Below are positions 11,252 to 22,500 of a stretch of 64,000 nucleotides of DNA, one piece after another. Source of the DNA: Gambelia wislizenii (taxonomy: Eukaryota > Chordata > Lepidosauria > Squamata > Crotaphytidae). The notes below the pieces were generated by a model that was given only the letters and a program-made list of their open reading frames with translations, ran no database searches and was not told the DNA's origin. Made by a program: the position numbers and the translations under genes. Numbering within the stretch: position 1 is the stretch's first letter; each line of letters starts with the position of its first letter. The stretch is taken from positions 186,498,501-186,562,500 of the forward strand of contig JAUMIR010000004.1 of NCBI GenBank assembly GCA_030847615.1, given 5' to 3'.

Positions 11252-14200
11252 AAAATAAAATAATCATAGAAACATAGAACTGTAAAGTTGGAAGAGACCA
11301 CAAGGTCCAGTCCAACCTCCTGCCATGCAGGAAATCACAATCAAAGCATCCCTGACAGATGGCCATTCAGCCTCTGTTTAAAGACCTCCAAGGAAGGAGA
11401 CCCTACCACTCTCCGAGGGACAGTGTTGCACTGTCGAACAGCTTTTACTGTCAGACAGTTCCTCCTAATGTTGAGGTAGAATCTCTGTTCCTGGAGCTTG
11501 CATCCATTGCTCCGTGTTCTAGTCTCTGAAGGAGCAGAAAACAAGCTTGCTCCATCCTCAATGTGACATCCCTTCAAATACTTAAACAGGGCTATCATAT
11601 TGCCCCTTAACAGTCTTTTTTCCAGGCTAAACATAGCCAGCTCCCTAAATCTTTCCTCATAATGTATGGTTTCCAGACCTTTCACCATTTTAGTTGCCCT
11701 CCTCTGGACACACTCCAATTTGTCAATATCCTTTTTGAATTGTGGTGCCCAGAACTGGACACAGTATTCTAGGTGAGGTCTAACCAAGGCAGAATAGAGT
11801 GGCACGATTACTTCTCTTGATCTAGACACTATACTTCTATTGATGCAGCCCAAAAATCGCATTGGCCTTTTTAGCTGCTGCAAAACACTGTTGACTCATG
11901 TTCAACTTGTGGTCTACTAGGACTCCTAGATCCCTTTCGCACATAGTCTTGTTCAGCCAGGTCTCCCCCATCCTATGTCTATGCATTTCGTTTTCCTGCC
12001 CTAAGTGCAGTACTTTACATTTCTCCGTATTGAATTTTATTTTGTTAGCTTTGGCCCAGCTTTCTAGTCTATTCAGGTCATTTTGAATTATGATCCTGTC
12101 CTCTAGGGTATTAGCTACTTCTCCTAATTTGGTGTCATCTGCAAATTTGATATGTATGCCCCTAATTCCCCCATCCAAGTCATTGATAAAGATGTTGAAT
12201 AGCACTGGGCCCAGGACAGAACCCTGTGGCACCCCACTGGTCACATCTTTCTAAGATGAAAAGGGGCCACTGCTGAGCACCCTTTGGGTTCGGCCGGTCA
12301 ACCAATTACAAATCCATTTAACAGTTAACTTGTCTAGCCCACATTTTACAAGCTTGTTTGCAAGAATGTCATGGGGAACCTTGTCAAAGGCCTTACTGAA
12401 ATCAAGGTATGCAATATCCACAGCGTTCCCTTCATCTACCAAGCTGGTAATTTTATCAAAAAAAGAAATCAGATTAGTCTGGCATGACGTGTGTCTCTGA
12501 AACCCATGTTGACTTTTTGTGATTATGGCATTGCCTTCTAAATCTTCACAGACTCTCTGTTTAATAATCTGCTCTAGTATCTTCCCTGGTATTGATGTCA
12601 GACTAACTGGACAATAATTGTTGGGATCCTCTTTTTCCCCCTTTTTGAAGAAGGGGACAACATTTGCCCTCCTGCAGTCTGCTGGGACTTCCCCTGTTCT
12701 CGAGGAGGTCTCAAAGATTATTGGTTCTTTTAATACCCTTGGATGTAGTTCATCTGGTCCTGGAGATTTAAATTCATTTAGATTAAGAAGGTATTCCTAT
12801 ACTATCTCTTTACTTATTCTGTGCTGGATTTCCCCTATTGTGTCCTCTGTTCCATTATCCTCAGGTTGATCACCCTTTTCCTTTTCTGAAAACATTGAGC
12901 CAAAGAAGGTGTTGAGTAATTCTGCCTTTTCTCTGTCCTGTTAGCATTTTGCCATCTTCTCCACGTAGTGGCCCTACCATTTCCTTCTTCTTCCTTTTAC
13001 TGTGGACATACCCCAAAAAAACCCTTTTTATTGTTCTTAACCTCTCTAGTGAGCCTGAGCTCATTCTGCGCTTTAGCTTTTCTGACTTTACTCCTACACG
13101 TGTTCACTATCTCTTTGAATTCTTCTTTGGTGATTTCCCCTTTTTTCCATTTCCTATACATGTTCCGTTTAAAACTTAGCTCCGTTAATCTTTAGTCATC
13201 CATCCTGGTTTCTTGAGATACCTCCCATTTTTCTTCCTCATTGGTACTGTTTGAAATTGTGCCTTCAGTATCTCCCTTTTGATAACGTCCCATCCGTCTT
13301 GAAGTCCCTTCTTTCTTAGCATTCTTGACCATGGGATCACCCTCAGTATTTCCCTGAGTTTATTGAAATCAGCTCTCCTAAAGTCTAGAATACGTGTCTG
13401 ACTATGCCTGGCTTCTCCTTTCCATTGTATAACAAACTCCAGGAGAACATGATCACTCTCACCTAAGGATCCAACCACTTCCACCCCATTAACCAGGTCA
13501 TCCCTGTTAGTTAGGATAAGATCTAAAATAGCTGACCCCCTGTTGCCTCTTCCACCTTTTGGACAATGAAACTGTCTTCCGGGCAAGTAAGGAATTTGCT
13601 AGACCTTGAAGTTTTGGTTGAATTAGATTTCCAGCAAATATCAGGATAGTTGAAGTCACCCATCACTACTACATCGCTCCTTTCTGCATGTGTGGTCATC
13701 TGTTCTAGAAAGGCATCATCCAATTCCCTGTCAGACTTGGGGGTCTGTAGTAGAGTCCCACAATAACATCCCTGTTGTTTCCCTCCCCTTTAATTTTTAT
13801 CCAGATGCTCTCCACCTGGCTTCCAGTACTGATCTCATGGATCTCTTCACTGGTCTAAATATCCCTGACATATAATGCTAGTGCTCCTCTTTTCCTGATT
13901 GGCCTGTTTCTCTTTAAAAGGTTATACCCCTCTATTCCTACATTCTAATCATGCGACTCATCCCAGGTTTCAGTAATGCTTATTATATCATATTTGCTTT
14001 GTTGTGCTAGGAGTTCAAGTTCATCTTGCTTATTTCCCATGCTCTGAGCATTAGTGTAGAGACATCTAAGACCATGTGTTCCCTTTACTTGCTGCCTGTG
14101 CAAGTTTTTTTTGCCTCCCACTGTTGGGTCCTTGCACTATTTGCCTTGTTCCCTGTATGACAGTTTGACTATTTTCTCCAGCCCTTTTGCCTTCCAGAAT

Positions 14201-14430
14201 ACTGTCTCCCTCCCCAGTATGACTCAGTTTAAAGCTCTCCTGATCAAATTATTGAGACTGTTGGCAAAAACATTTCTGCCAACTGGCATGAGATGCACCA
14301 TATCCCTTGCCAAAAGTCCCCCCTCATGGAACTGCAGCCCATGATCCAAGAATCCAAATAGTTCTCGGTGACACTATCTACGGAGCCAGTTGTTTACATT
14401 TTCCTCTCCCTTCCTGGACCATGCCCTTCA
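11252..14430 (-). mobile_element. CR1 LINE, ~3.2 kb, lacking much of the 5' end
   Basis: The longest CR1 in the window. The 3' end (plus strand AATCATAGAAACATAGAACT, 11261-11280) is followed upstream on the minus strand by a nearly complete ORF2: C-terminal domain, reverse transcriptase and endonuclease. About 300 bp of 5' sequence extends to near 14430. All domains are collinear, so it is one insertion. Several frameshifts and stops make it inactive. The exact 5' boundary was not determined. Confidence 0.93.
11341..14080 (-). pseudogene. CR1 ORF2 (endonuclease-reverse transcriptase), broken
   Basis: In protein order on the minus strand. Endonuclease pieces are at about 13185-14080, with VVVMGDFNYPDICW near 13655 and GRGNRGSAILDLILTN then SLGESDHVLLEF near 13455-13560. 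RT pieces are at 12251-12442 (AYLDFSKAFDKVPHDIL) and 11837-12244 (TSGVPQGSVLGPVLFNIFIN, then the catalytic FADDTKLG). The C-terminus is at 11341-11883 ([20 protein letters not shown], ending GHLSGML). The catalytic Asp pair is intact, but the reading frame changes at least four times. This enzyme would nick DNA and reverse transcribe its own RNA; this copy cannot make it. Confidence 0.9.
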
Positions 14431-14544
14431 ACTGGCAAATAAGACAAAACAAAAACCTGCAATGGGGTTGGGGGTAAAAGACAGTGCAGCACAAACCAAA
14501 ATGAAAATAACACTACTAACAAGAATTAAAGCACTACTGAAATT

Positions 14545-14825
14545 AAAGCAATACTAAAGTGGATGGGAGAGCAGAAAGGTCTTCACCTGGTTCCAAAAGA
14601 GGATAATGTATGCATCTGATGAATCTTTCCAAGGAAGGCATTGCACAGAGAACCACCAAGGAGAAGACCTTCCTTCTGGTAAACCATCTATACCTTGAAG
14701 ACTCCAGTCTATGATCTTAGATATGGCTAAACAAATATGGGAGAAATTGCCCTTCAGGTAACTTAATCCCAAACTGCTGAGGACTTTAAAAATTAAAACC
14801 AGCACTCTGAATTAGACCTGCTTGC
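14545..14825 (-). mobile_element. L2-like LINE C-terminal/3' fragment
   Basis: The minus-strand frame 14554-14805 reads LIFKVLSSLGLSYLKG, then ISKIIDWSLQ and NQVKTFLLSHPL. This has the pattern FKALHGLGP-YLK ... QVKTFL of L2-like LINE C-termini seen at 16780-17230 and 46690-46920. It is truncated at both ends. Confidence 0.65.
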
Positions 14826-15255
14826 TTCAAAAGACTGAAATTGAAATTCTGCTCTAACAGCTTCCATTACTCTTGCTACATATTTCTGAGAATATTGGTG
14901 CCAGCTGAACTCTCCATTTCTTCTATCCACCTCCTCTTTTCCTCTGGCAATCCACACCAGATGCTTTCTCTGATCTTTTCTTCAAGGAATTAGATGAGAA
15001 CTCAGACTGCTTCCTTTTGTAGATCCCGCTTTAAGATTTTGCCAAGTTGTTGGAACCTCCAAGTTCTTGAGTCTGCCATTGGATCTTAGTTCTTAGATCT
15101 TAGTTCAACAAAGTAAAATTCACGAATCTTTAAAAACAAAACACATATTCCCTAAATACCTACTAAATTGTTCTTACATACACTGTAAACCAGCTATGGT
15201 CCCTCAGTGGTACAGGGACAGCTCCTTAAGTGTGAATGTCCGCATGTTACAGACA

Positions 15256-15690
15256 TAGATCATAGAATCATAGAATTGCAGAGTTGGAAGAGACCACGAG
15301 GGCCATCCAGTCCAACCCCCCTGCCACGCAGGAAATCACAATCAAAGCATCCCCGACAGATGGCCATCCAGCCTCTGTTTAAAGACCTCCAAGGAAGGAG
15401 ACCCCACCACGCTCCGAGGGAGTGCGTTCCACTGCCGAACAGCTCTTACTGTCAAAAAGTTCCTCCTCATGTTGAGGTGGAATCTCTGTTCCTGGAGCTT
15501 GCACCCATTGCTCCGTGTTCCAGTCTCTGGAGCAGCAGAAAACAAGCCTGCTCCATCCTCAGCGTGACATCCCTTCAAATACTTAAACAGGGCTATCATA
15601 TCGCCTCTAAACCGTCTTTTTTCCAGGCTAAACATACCCAGCTCCCTAAGTCTCTCCTCATAACTCCCTAAGTCTCTCCTCATAAATGAC
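15256..15690 (-). mobile_element. CR1 LINE 3' end with 22-bp tandem duplication
   Basis: Plus strand starts ATCATAGAATCATAGAATTG and AGAGTTGGAAGAGACCACGA, the CR1 3' terminus. The minus frame 15342-15698 encodes [20 protein letters not shown] and ends in GHLSGML. It looks young compared with the copy at 21122. The 22-mer CTCCCTAAGTCTCTCCTCATAA is present twice in tandem (15642-15663, 15664-15685). Confidence 0.92.
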
Positions 15691-15825
15691 AGCCACACTT
15701 GGTAGCAAGAACACAGCTACTTAGATGTCTGAGCCAAATTGGCATGTGGGGTTTGACTGATAACAACTTCCCCTAGGAACAAATGGACAATTGGTAACCA
15801 AAGAATCATCAAATCTTAAACTCTG

Positions 15826-15862
15826 CTTGTGGTCTCTTCCAACTTTACAATTCTATGATTCT
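15826..15862 (+). mobile_element. CR1 LINE extreme 3' end (fragment)
   Basis: The sequence TGTGGTCTCTTCCAACTTTA followed by CAATTCTATGATTCTG is the sense-strand CR1 3' terminus. Only about 37 bp remain. Confidence 0.75.
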
Positions 15863-15864
15863 GC

Positions 15865-16370
15865 CAGGTTGGATTAGGAGTAAGGATTCTTTTATTTTTA
15901 ATGTACTGTAGTTTTTTTCCTGACCACAAAATTGGTGTTCTTAACCCACCCCGCCCCCTGACATTGCTGCCAATGACAGCAGAAATAACTACACTGGGTC
16001 CATGGCAGATGAAGTCTCCCTGCCACTCCCATTTTGGGAGCATATAGGAGGAATGAGATCACTCTGGATCCAGCAAATCCAAAACTTCCACATAGGCATC
16101 TTTTTGTTGTTGTTGTTGTTCCTAATACTAGAGCCACAATAACATGGGAGCATCATCTGAAAGTGGAGACTTTCCATCATCTGAAAGTGATGGCTTCTGG
16201 CAAAAGACCTCCTCTCCCACAGCTACAAGACTTTTAGGGGCCATTTACACTGCAAAATGAATCCACTAAGAATTCGCCAAGACTCCTAATAGTTTCCTCC
16301 CACATGTTTCAGTTCAAAGTCGCCTTATTCAGAAGAAGGGAGGCCAAAAAACCCACAAGTCACACGGTAA
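15865..16370. other. Mostly unassigned; possible DNA-element end
   Basis: It contains a (TTG)n run at 16105-16120. A segment AGGGGCCATTTACACTGCAAAATG starts near 16236 and looks like the terminus of a non-autonomous DNA transposon, but no inverted partner was found. Confidence 0.35.
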
Positions 16371-16379
16371 AAGCTTTTG

Positions 16380-17330
16380 CACTTTCCCCTGACTTTTAAA
16401 AAAAGTTTGGAAAAAGTTTTGCTGATGACACCCAGTTCTATTTCTCCATCATCAGCTTCGACTTCAGATGGCATCTCTCCTCTCAATGATTGTCTTAGGG
16501 CAGTAATGGACTGGATGAGGAAAACCAAATTGAGACTGAATCCAGACAAAACAGAGGTACTAACAGTTATGGGCCCGAAACCAGGTCTGGGAATACAACT
16601 TCCAAGCCTGAATGGAATCACACTCTCCTCCAAGGACTGTGTTCGCAGTCTGGGGGTGCTCCTGGACCCGTCGCTCCAGATGTCTAATCAGGCAAATGTG
16701 ACGGTCAGGAGTGCCTGTTATCAACTTCAGCTGATACACTAGCTGCGCCCTTTCCCAGAAATCAGGGACCTCGAAACTGTGGTACATGCACTGGTAACCT
16801 CTCGTCTCAACATCTGTAATGCACTCTACATGGGGCTACCCTTGTGCTTGACTCAGAAACTTCAACTAGTTCAGAACATGGCAGCCAGGTTGATTCCTGG
16901 CGTTTCCAGAAGAGAGCATATAACGCCTGTGTTAAAAGCTCTCCACTGGCTGCCGATTAGTTTCCGGGCACAGTACAAGGTGTTGGTTATGACCTTTAAA
17001 GCCCTTTGTGGCTTGGGTCCAACTTTATCTGCGACCGCCTCCTTCCGTACGACCCTCCCCGCGCACTTCGGTCCTCTGGGAGGAATCTGTTACAACCTAT
17101 GAAAACAAGGCTGTCGGTGACCTCCCAGAGGGCCTTCTCTGCTGCCGCTCCCAGATTATGGAATGGCCTGCTGGACGAGATCCATCTTATTACCACCTTA
17201 GACAGCTTCAAAAAAAGCTGTCAAGACGGATCTTTTCTGGCAGGCCTTTCCCAAATAGCTATCCCGGCCCAAAGATTCGGCTGCCTTTTCCCTACAACTT
17301 AGCAGCAGCATCCTGACACCTCTAGGGCTA
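16380..17330 (+). mobile_element. L2-like LINE 3' half
   Basis: It opens in the RT near FADDTQFYFS (about 16415-16440) and runs through MDWMRKTKLRLNPDKTEVL (16512), LGVLLDPSLQ (16645), VTSRLNICNALYMGLPL (16796) and LQLVQNMAARLIPG (16866). ALHWLPISFRAQYKVLV follows (16940), and then AFSAAAPRLWNGLLDEI in another frame (17126). At least two frameshifts are present. The same family occurs at 43080-47050, 47075, 14545, 18230 and 51890. Confidence 0.9.
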
Positions 17331-17854
17331 TTGCAACAACACTCTCTCTTCACCAGCCACTTCCAACTAGCTTTTCCCTTCCCAGACAGACTTCCAGTTT
17401 CTCTTCCATTGACTCAATTCCTTGGCTGCTGAAAACAATCAATCAGCACTGGGCTGTTTTGGACTGTGCCTTCTGCTTTGGTTTTACCCCCTTACCATTC
17501 ACACCAGAATTTTGGAAATACAGCAAACATGCGAGACTTGCAACAGAATGCCATAATGTACTTTTGTTCAGGCTGCTTGCCAGCAGCCCCATACCCTTTT
17601 CCAGAAGATTCTAGTCCATTCCCCCGATCTTCTGTTGCCTCACTCAAAATTCATTCTGTGTTCTATGGGCACTGAACATTCTCAGTCTTCCTTGGGGGGT
17701 TTTACAATTGTGATAAGAAGCCCTTTATGTAGAAGTCTAGTTTAATTAGATGTTCCACTGTTTCTACTTCTACCACTACCACCATCTTGTTGCTCATTTG
17801 ACTTTCTGCTATTGTATTTTATGCTATATTATTATAGGTCACCATCCATATCAA

Positions 17855-18100
17855 CAGAACCAGTAGCCACGGTTTCAGTTATCCATGGCTGAAAAAATAG
17901 GGACACATACAAGAGAGGCATGCCAGAAAATGCCTAGAGAGGTGTCCTCTCTAGAAATCACTAGGTCCTCCAATGCAACTCTATGGTATATTTGTACTGG
18001 AAATCCTTTATTTTAATAAGGTTTGCTATTATCTGCAGTTTCACTTATAAATCAAAAGTCCAGGAATGTATAGCTTACAGATATGGCAGGGAGAGGGGTA
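17855..18100. mobile_element. Possible Tigger/mariner-derived repeat
   Basis: The left side has CACGGTTTCAGTTATCCATGG and the right side GGGGTAACCTGTAG. This is reminiscent of the 'cagt.gaccc..tatccatgg' terminal sequences of the Tigger-like MITEs at 33736 and 51044. Ends and duplications are unclear. Confidence 0.35.
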
Positions 18101-18229
18101 ACCTGTAGTTTATTGTAATCTTATACTGTATATCATGTTTGAAATTTAACATACCTATACATAGTCAAGGGAATAGTCATAAATATCATAGGTATTTATG
18201 AGAAACAGCTGTTTTCTATGAACCTTGAA

Positions 18230-18565
18230 ATGTTATTCTTGCTGCATTTATATCCCACTTTTCCCCCAGTCTGAGACCCAAGGAAGCAAACAAGGTTAAA
18301 AAGACACAGCAAAAAACTGTCATTAACACAAACGTTTTTAAAAGCATGACCATTAAAAAGAAAACAACAAATGAACAGTACAGCACATTCTGAAAGGCCC
18401 TTTCCACCTGAATCTGAAAGGCCTGTTGAAATCAGCCCTGGAAAGACTCCTGTAACAGAAGGTCTTCAACTGTCCATGAAAGGATAGGAAGATTGGTCTC
18501 AATCTAACCTTTCTAAGAAGGGTGTTCCAGAGCCTGAAGTAGCTATCAAGGCAATCCTATACAAA
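18230..18565 (-). mobile_element. L2-like LINE 3' end (fragment)
   Basis: Plus strand TTTATATCCCACTTTTCCCC and CAGTCTGAGACCCAAGG mark the complement of an L2-like 3' terminus. Further right, GAAAGGCCTGTTGAAATCAG and AAGGGTGTTCCAGAGCCTG are complements of the LINE C-terminal coding region and adjoining 3' UTR. It is diverged. Confidence 0.55.
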
Positions 18566-21121
18566 CCCCATGGAACTTACATCTGTTTAGATAAGCCTCA
18601 GAATTTTTACAAGCAATTCCTTGAATTAAAAAAAAAAATGAAACAAAGCTTCTTGTATCTGCTGTTTAAGCAAGAAGCATGAATATATCAACAATGTAAA
18701 GGTTTCAGCATTTGGTCACGTGTTCTTCCCAATGAAGGAATGCCCTTCAACTGGCAAAAGTATTCTCAGCTATTGTTCAGAAATCCCTGAATGAATACCC
18801 ATACATGCACACTTCATTACATTTTTACAAACTGCAATTTGCGCACCATGTGTCAAATAAAATGAAAACCTAAAAAACAGACCAGCAAAGATCAGGTGGA
18901 AAAAAGGAGTAGGGGAGGGAGAATATACTCTTTTTTATTGTCTCATGTCTTTAAACCCTAACTGCCATTCTTTGGATAATTTTTGTAAAAGATTTTCGGA
19001 AAGAGAACAGAACAACATGGGGCATTTTAGTTAGTTTCAAGAATTATACCCTCCCTATCTAGATCTGAATCAGAAAGATTAAAATGTAAGTGTATGGAAG
19101 AAAATTGCAAACCAACAGGATTTGTAACACTGCACAATATCATTCCTGTTCATGGGAAACATCTGTTAAGGCATCAGGCTTAATCTTCAATTTCCTGGCT
19201 TTGTGGCACTTGATACTGTACTTGATATTAGCCAAAAAGCTGACGCAAGATGAGATAGCCTTTAACTTTGTTTTAAACTGGCTTGCTATTATTATTATTA
19301 TTATTATTATTGTCTCTCTCTCTGCGTGTGTGTGTGTGTGTGTGTATAAACAATAGCGGAGTTCATTGCCTTGTATCAGCAGTATTACAAGGCACAATAT
19401 TACAGTTCAGCTTATCTAACCCAGTCTTCAAAACTGATAAGCAAGTAAGTTTTAAGGCAGATTTTATTGCCACATGCTATTTAACAAGCAACTTTTTGAA
19501 ACTCTTCCGCAAGCTGCCATGCAACTGCCCTGCCATTTGAGAAACATAAGCTGAACACCCTGCTGGGAGTGCACCAAACTAGGCTCATATTTTTCTGGAT
19601 CACAGCTTTGGCCTGGGAAAGGATTGTATCAGCAATATAAAAAACATATGGAGAAATGCCACTTCTCTCTGGTTCTGGTATGCTGTCCCCAAAACCTTGC
19701 TTTGAATTTCAAGAGATTAACAGTTACACTTGGAAACCTATGGATTCTTACTTCTTAGCAGATGTCAGGATATACAAGACGTCCAGAGGAAAAGTTATTC
19801 ATTGTAACTTCCGATTACAAGCAGCATTGTGTTCAAAAAATGAGTCAAGAAGGAAATAATGGATTTTCTCGTGATTTCCATGCATATATTCCAAGTACTT
19901 GCAAGCAGCTACTGAAAATACAGAGTAATTTAAAATTCTTTGTTAGCAAGAGCTTTTGAAGATGTGCTGGGGAGCTGAGGGGGGAATTGCTTGCTTTAAT
20001 TTAAAAAGAGGTATCAAAAAGTGAAACCTGGCTTCCTCAGTGTATATTTTATTTGTGTGTGTTCCCCCTCTTCCTCTTCTTTGTACCAGGACTAAAGAAT
20101 AACAGGTAGGTACTTGGTTGTGAAATAAGTAACAGGGTGGTACAAAAGAAAGAAAATGCAAAGCTGTTATTTGAAAGCACGACACTTCTAACCTTGCATG
20201 TTTATCTCTAGTATTGCTTCCAGGAACATTATGTTTAAATGCAAAGGAATTGTGTGTTTTAAAAGTTACATTCTTATGAGCCAGGCAGATTTGGAAAACT
20301 TGTGCAAGTTTACTAACCTGGAAGTCCTGAGCACTATATACATTTAGAGAATTACATATTAAAAATGAGCTTGGAGGAAAATGTTCAACTTTCAATATTG
20401 TTCCTGTTAAATGACAATACACTTGCAAGTATAAATTCTGTATAAACATGTGTGTATCAGTATGGCTGTTACTCCAGCAAGACATTATGAATTAAAGGAC
20501 CATTTATTTTTAAATTATTACCCATAAGCTCTTAGATATTTAGTGAAAGGTGGCATTTATAATGGACACTATTTATAATCTGTATTATTATTTGGAATAT
20601 TCTAGCCATATTTAAAATCCCTCCAGTTTTGATGTGAGATTTAAACCAAACCTAACTTTCACCAAACAATGGGTTTCTGCTCATTATTTGTAAGATTCCA
20701 CTTAGTGAAAAATTTAGAAAAATGTCTCATTTGTTGTGAATCTATCAAGGTGACATTTCTGAGAAAAAGGAAATACACCCACAAAACACTGCATGTTTAT
20801 TCAGTTTGATACCTGTGCAGAACCTTTCCTACAGAAGGGGAGAGAATATATGCTAAGGAAAATGCTAGTCACTTTTTCCAAAGTCAGGACAGTAATCTAT
20901 TTACTGAATACTTAGAGAGAGCGAGAATATGAGAGAGACAATGAGAGAGAGAGTGAGTGTGTGTGAGAGAACACTCCTATTATGTCTGAATACTAAAAAT
21001 GCTGAAAATTTGCACAACAGCTGTAGAAATGCAGGCTTCCTGTTGCAAACCACTTTATACATTAGAATATGGAAATTAGCATTGTTTCCAGATGTTTATA
21101 TCTTTTGTAGCTCCTAAGTAA
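18566..21121. other. Repeat-poor intronic sequence
   Basis: About 2.5 kb with few recognisable transposons. It contains (ATT)n at 19290-19311 followed by (TC)n and (TG)n to 19345, and a GA/GT-rich patch at 20915-20970. The long minus-strand ORF at 19943-20485 has no recognisable domain or coding signature. It is the best candidate in the window for unique, possibly conserved noncoding sequence of ADCY2 intron 1. Confidence 0.4.
19289..19346 (+). repeat. Compound microsatellite (ATT)n(TC)n(TG)n
   Basis: Directly visible: ATT units, then TCTCTCTC, then GCGTGTGTGTGTGTGTGTGT. Confidence 0.95.
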
Positions 21122-21480
21122 AGATCATAGAATCATAGAGTTGGAAGAGACCACAAGAGCCATCCAGTCCAACCCCCTGCCACACAGGAACACACAACCA
21201 AAGAACGCCCGACAGACAGCCACCCAGCCTCCGCTCAAAAACCTCCAAAAGAGACTCCACCACACTCTGAGTGCATTCCACTATTGCACAGCTCTCACTG
21301 TCAGGAAGTTCCTCCCAGTGTTTAGGTGGAATCTATTTTTCTGCAGTTTGAAGCCACTGCTCTGTGTCCTAGGCTCTGCAGTGGCAGAAAACAAGCTCCC
21401 TCCAACTTCAGCATGACATCCCTCCAAATACTTAATCGTGGCTATCATGTCATCTCTTAATCTTCTCTTCTCCAGGCTGT
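21122..21480 (-). mobile_element. CR1 LINE 3' end, older copy
   Basis: Plus strand begins AGATCATAGAATCATAGAG and TTGGAAGAGACCACAAGAG, followed by CCATCCAGTCCAACCCCCTG. It extends to TCTCTTCTCCAGGCTGTG, the complement of the LEKRR region. It is more diverged than the copies at 5086 and 15256. Confidence 0.9.
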
Positions 21481-21787
21481 GAATTTTATATCAACTGCTT
21501 TTCTGGCTATCCCTAGATGATAGTTTTGGGAACAGCTTCTCAGTTGCACCAACAACTCCATATTGAACATTAGCAATGATTTCTGTGAAGCACTAGGATA
21601 ATCTGGGATGAAAAAAACCTGAACAATCATATTCTTATTGTACCTCAGGAGCCTGGGAAATAAAATGTTTCCCTCCCTCTGTAACATTGCTACTTGCATT
21701 GAGCAGATAACAGATAAATCACTAAATTAAGTTTGATAGTTTACTATTATATTCTCATTTTTAAATACTGTATGCCCCACCAGTATA

Positions 21788-21970
21788 TGAGGTCTGTCTA
21801 TTAAATAATGACTGATACCATAACCCATCTTTATATGTATTACAATTCTAATGCTTGTCCCTTCAGTATATTCCCCATTCACACTCACACACTGATGAAG
21901 TCTTGTTTTCCACTGGTCAAAGGCATGGAGCAGTTCTTCTTTATGGTCTCTGTGAATCCTCACAATGGGT
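21788..21970 (-). mobile_element. Mariner-type DNA transposon fragment
   Basis: The minus-strand frame reads HKEELLHAFDQWKTRLHQCV followed by SVNGEYTEG, the pattern of a mariner-family transposase C-terminus (WK.R...C....G.Y.EG). It is followed closely by a terminal-repeat-like GGTATCAGTCATTATTTAAT and AGACAGACCTCATATA, with TA at the edge (around 21786). Only the transposase tail and one end are present, so it is inactive. The assignment is from pattern memory. Confidence 0.5.
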
Positions 21971-22110
21971 AATTCTTGCGCCTGCGCAGAGCACTTCAGA
22001 ACCTTCTAGAATCTCATTTAAATACTTTTTGGTGGTACGTAGTTCCACCCACCATTCCCTGACCTATATAAGCTCCCTTCCCGACTCTCCTAAAGTTTTA
22101 ATCTCATAGT
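21967..22110 (+). promoter_or_regulatory. Possible LTR- or promoter-like remnant with TATA box
   Basis: The sequence carries CTGCGCAGAGC, GAACCTTCTAGAATCTCATT and, about 50 bp later, CCTATATAAGCTCCCTTCCC. That arrangement (TATATAA followed by a CT-rich start region) resembles a pol II core promoter such as an LTR remnant. No partner LTR or retroviral coding sequence was seen. Weakly supported. Confidence 0.25.
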
Positions 22111-22165
22111 ATGGGCATAATCACACAATTTACAGATAACTGGTTGCTCTTTAATCTTCCTGGCT

Positions 22166-22338
22166 TTGTTGTTGTTGTGTGCCTTCAAGTTGTTTCCAAC
22201 TTATGGAGATTTCTGAGGCTGAGAGTGTGTGACTTGCCCAAGGTCACCCAGTGGGTTTTCATGGCCAAGTGGAGGTTTGAATCCTGGTCTCCAGAGTAGT
22301 ATTCCAACACTCAAACCTCTATGCCACACTGGCTCCTA
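22166..22338 (-). mobile_element. tRNA/CORE-like SINE
   Basis: Plus strand GTTGTTGTTGTGTGCCTTCAAG, then GACTTGCCCAAGGTCACCCA and GAATCCTGGTCTCCAGAG, ending with ACACTGGCTCC (complement of the tRNA head). Same family as 455-661; an internal piece (between CTTATGG and AGATTTCTG) is missing. Confidence 0.85.
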
Positions 22339-22397
22339 CAAATTCTTGTGCATAGCAGAGACAACACAAACACTATTTTATATACAACTAGAGGAGA

Positions 22398-22400
<3 letters not shown>

Positions 22401-22428
<28 letters not shown>
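22401..22428 (+). repeat. (GT)n microsatellite
   Basis: Pure GT dinucleotides directly adjoin the tail of a 5S-derived SINE. Confidence 0.95.
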
Positions 22429-22500
22429 ACCTTCAAGTCACCTGTCAATTTATGGCAACCCCTTGAATACTGAGAAGCGGTTTTTCTTTCCTCTGAAATA

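Noticed and set aside
10860..11366. 168-codon minus-strand ORF
   Set aside because: Part overlaps the CR1 end and an L2-like terminus in the wrong strand; the rest is hydrophobic low-information sequence without a domain.
19943..20485. 180-codon minus-strand ORF in intron 1
   Set aside because: No recognisable domain, no Kozak-like or promoter context, AT-rich surroundings. Most likely chance, although it lies in the repeat-poor stretch.
21967..22110. A real pol II promoter
   Set aside because: A TATATAA with nearby motifs is suggestive, but there is no downstream gene or CpG island, and it may be an LTR remnant; kept only as a weak feature.
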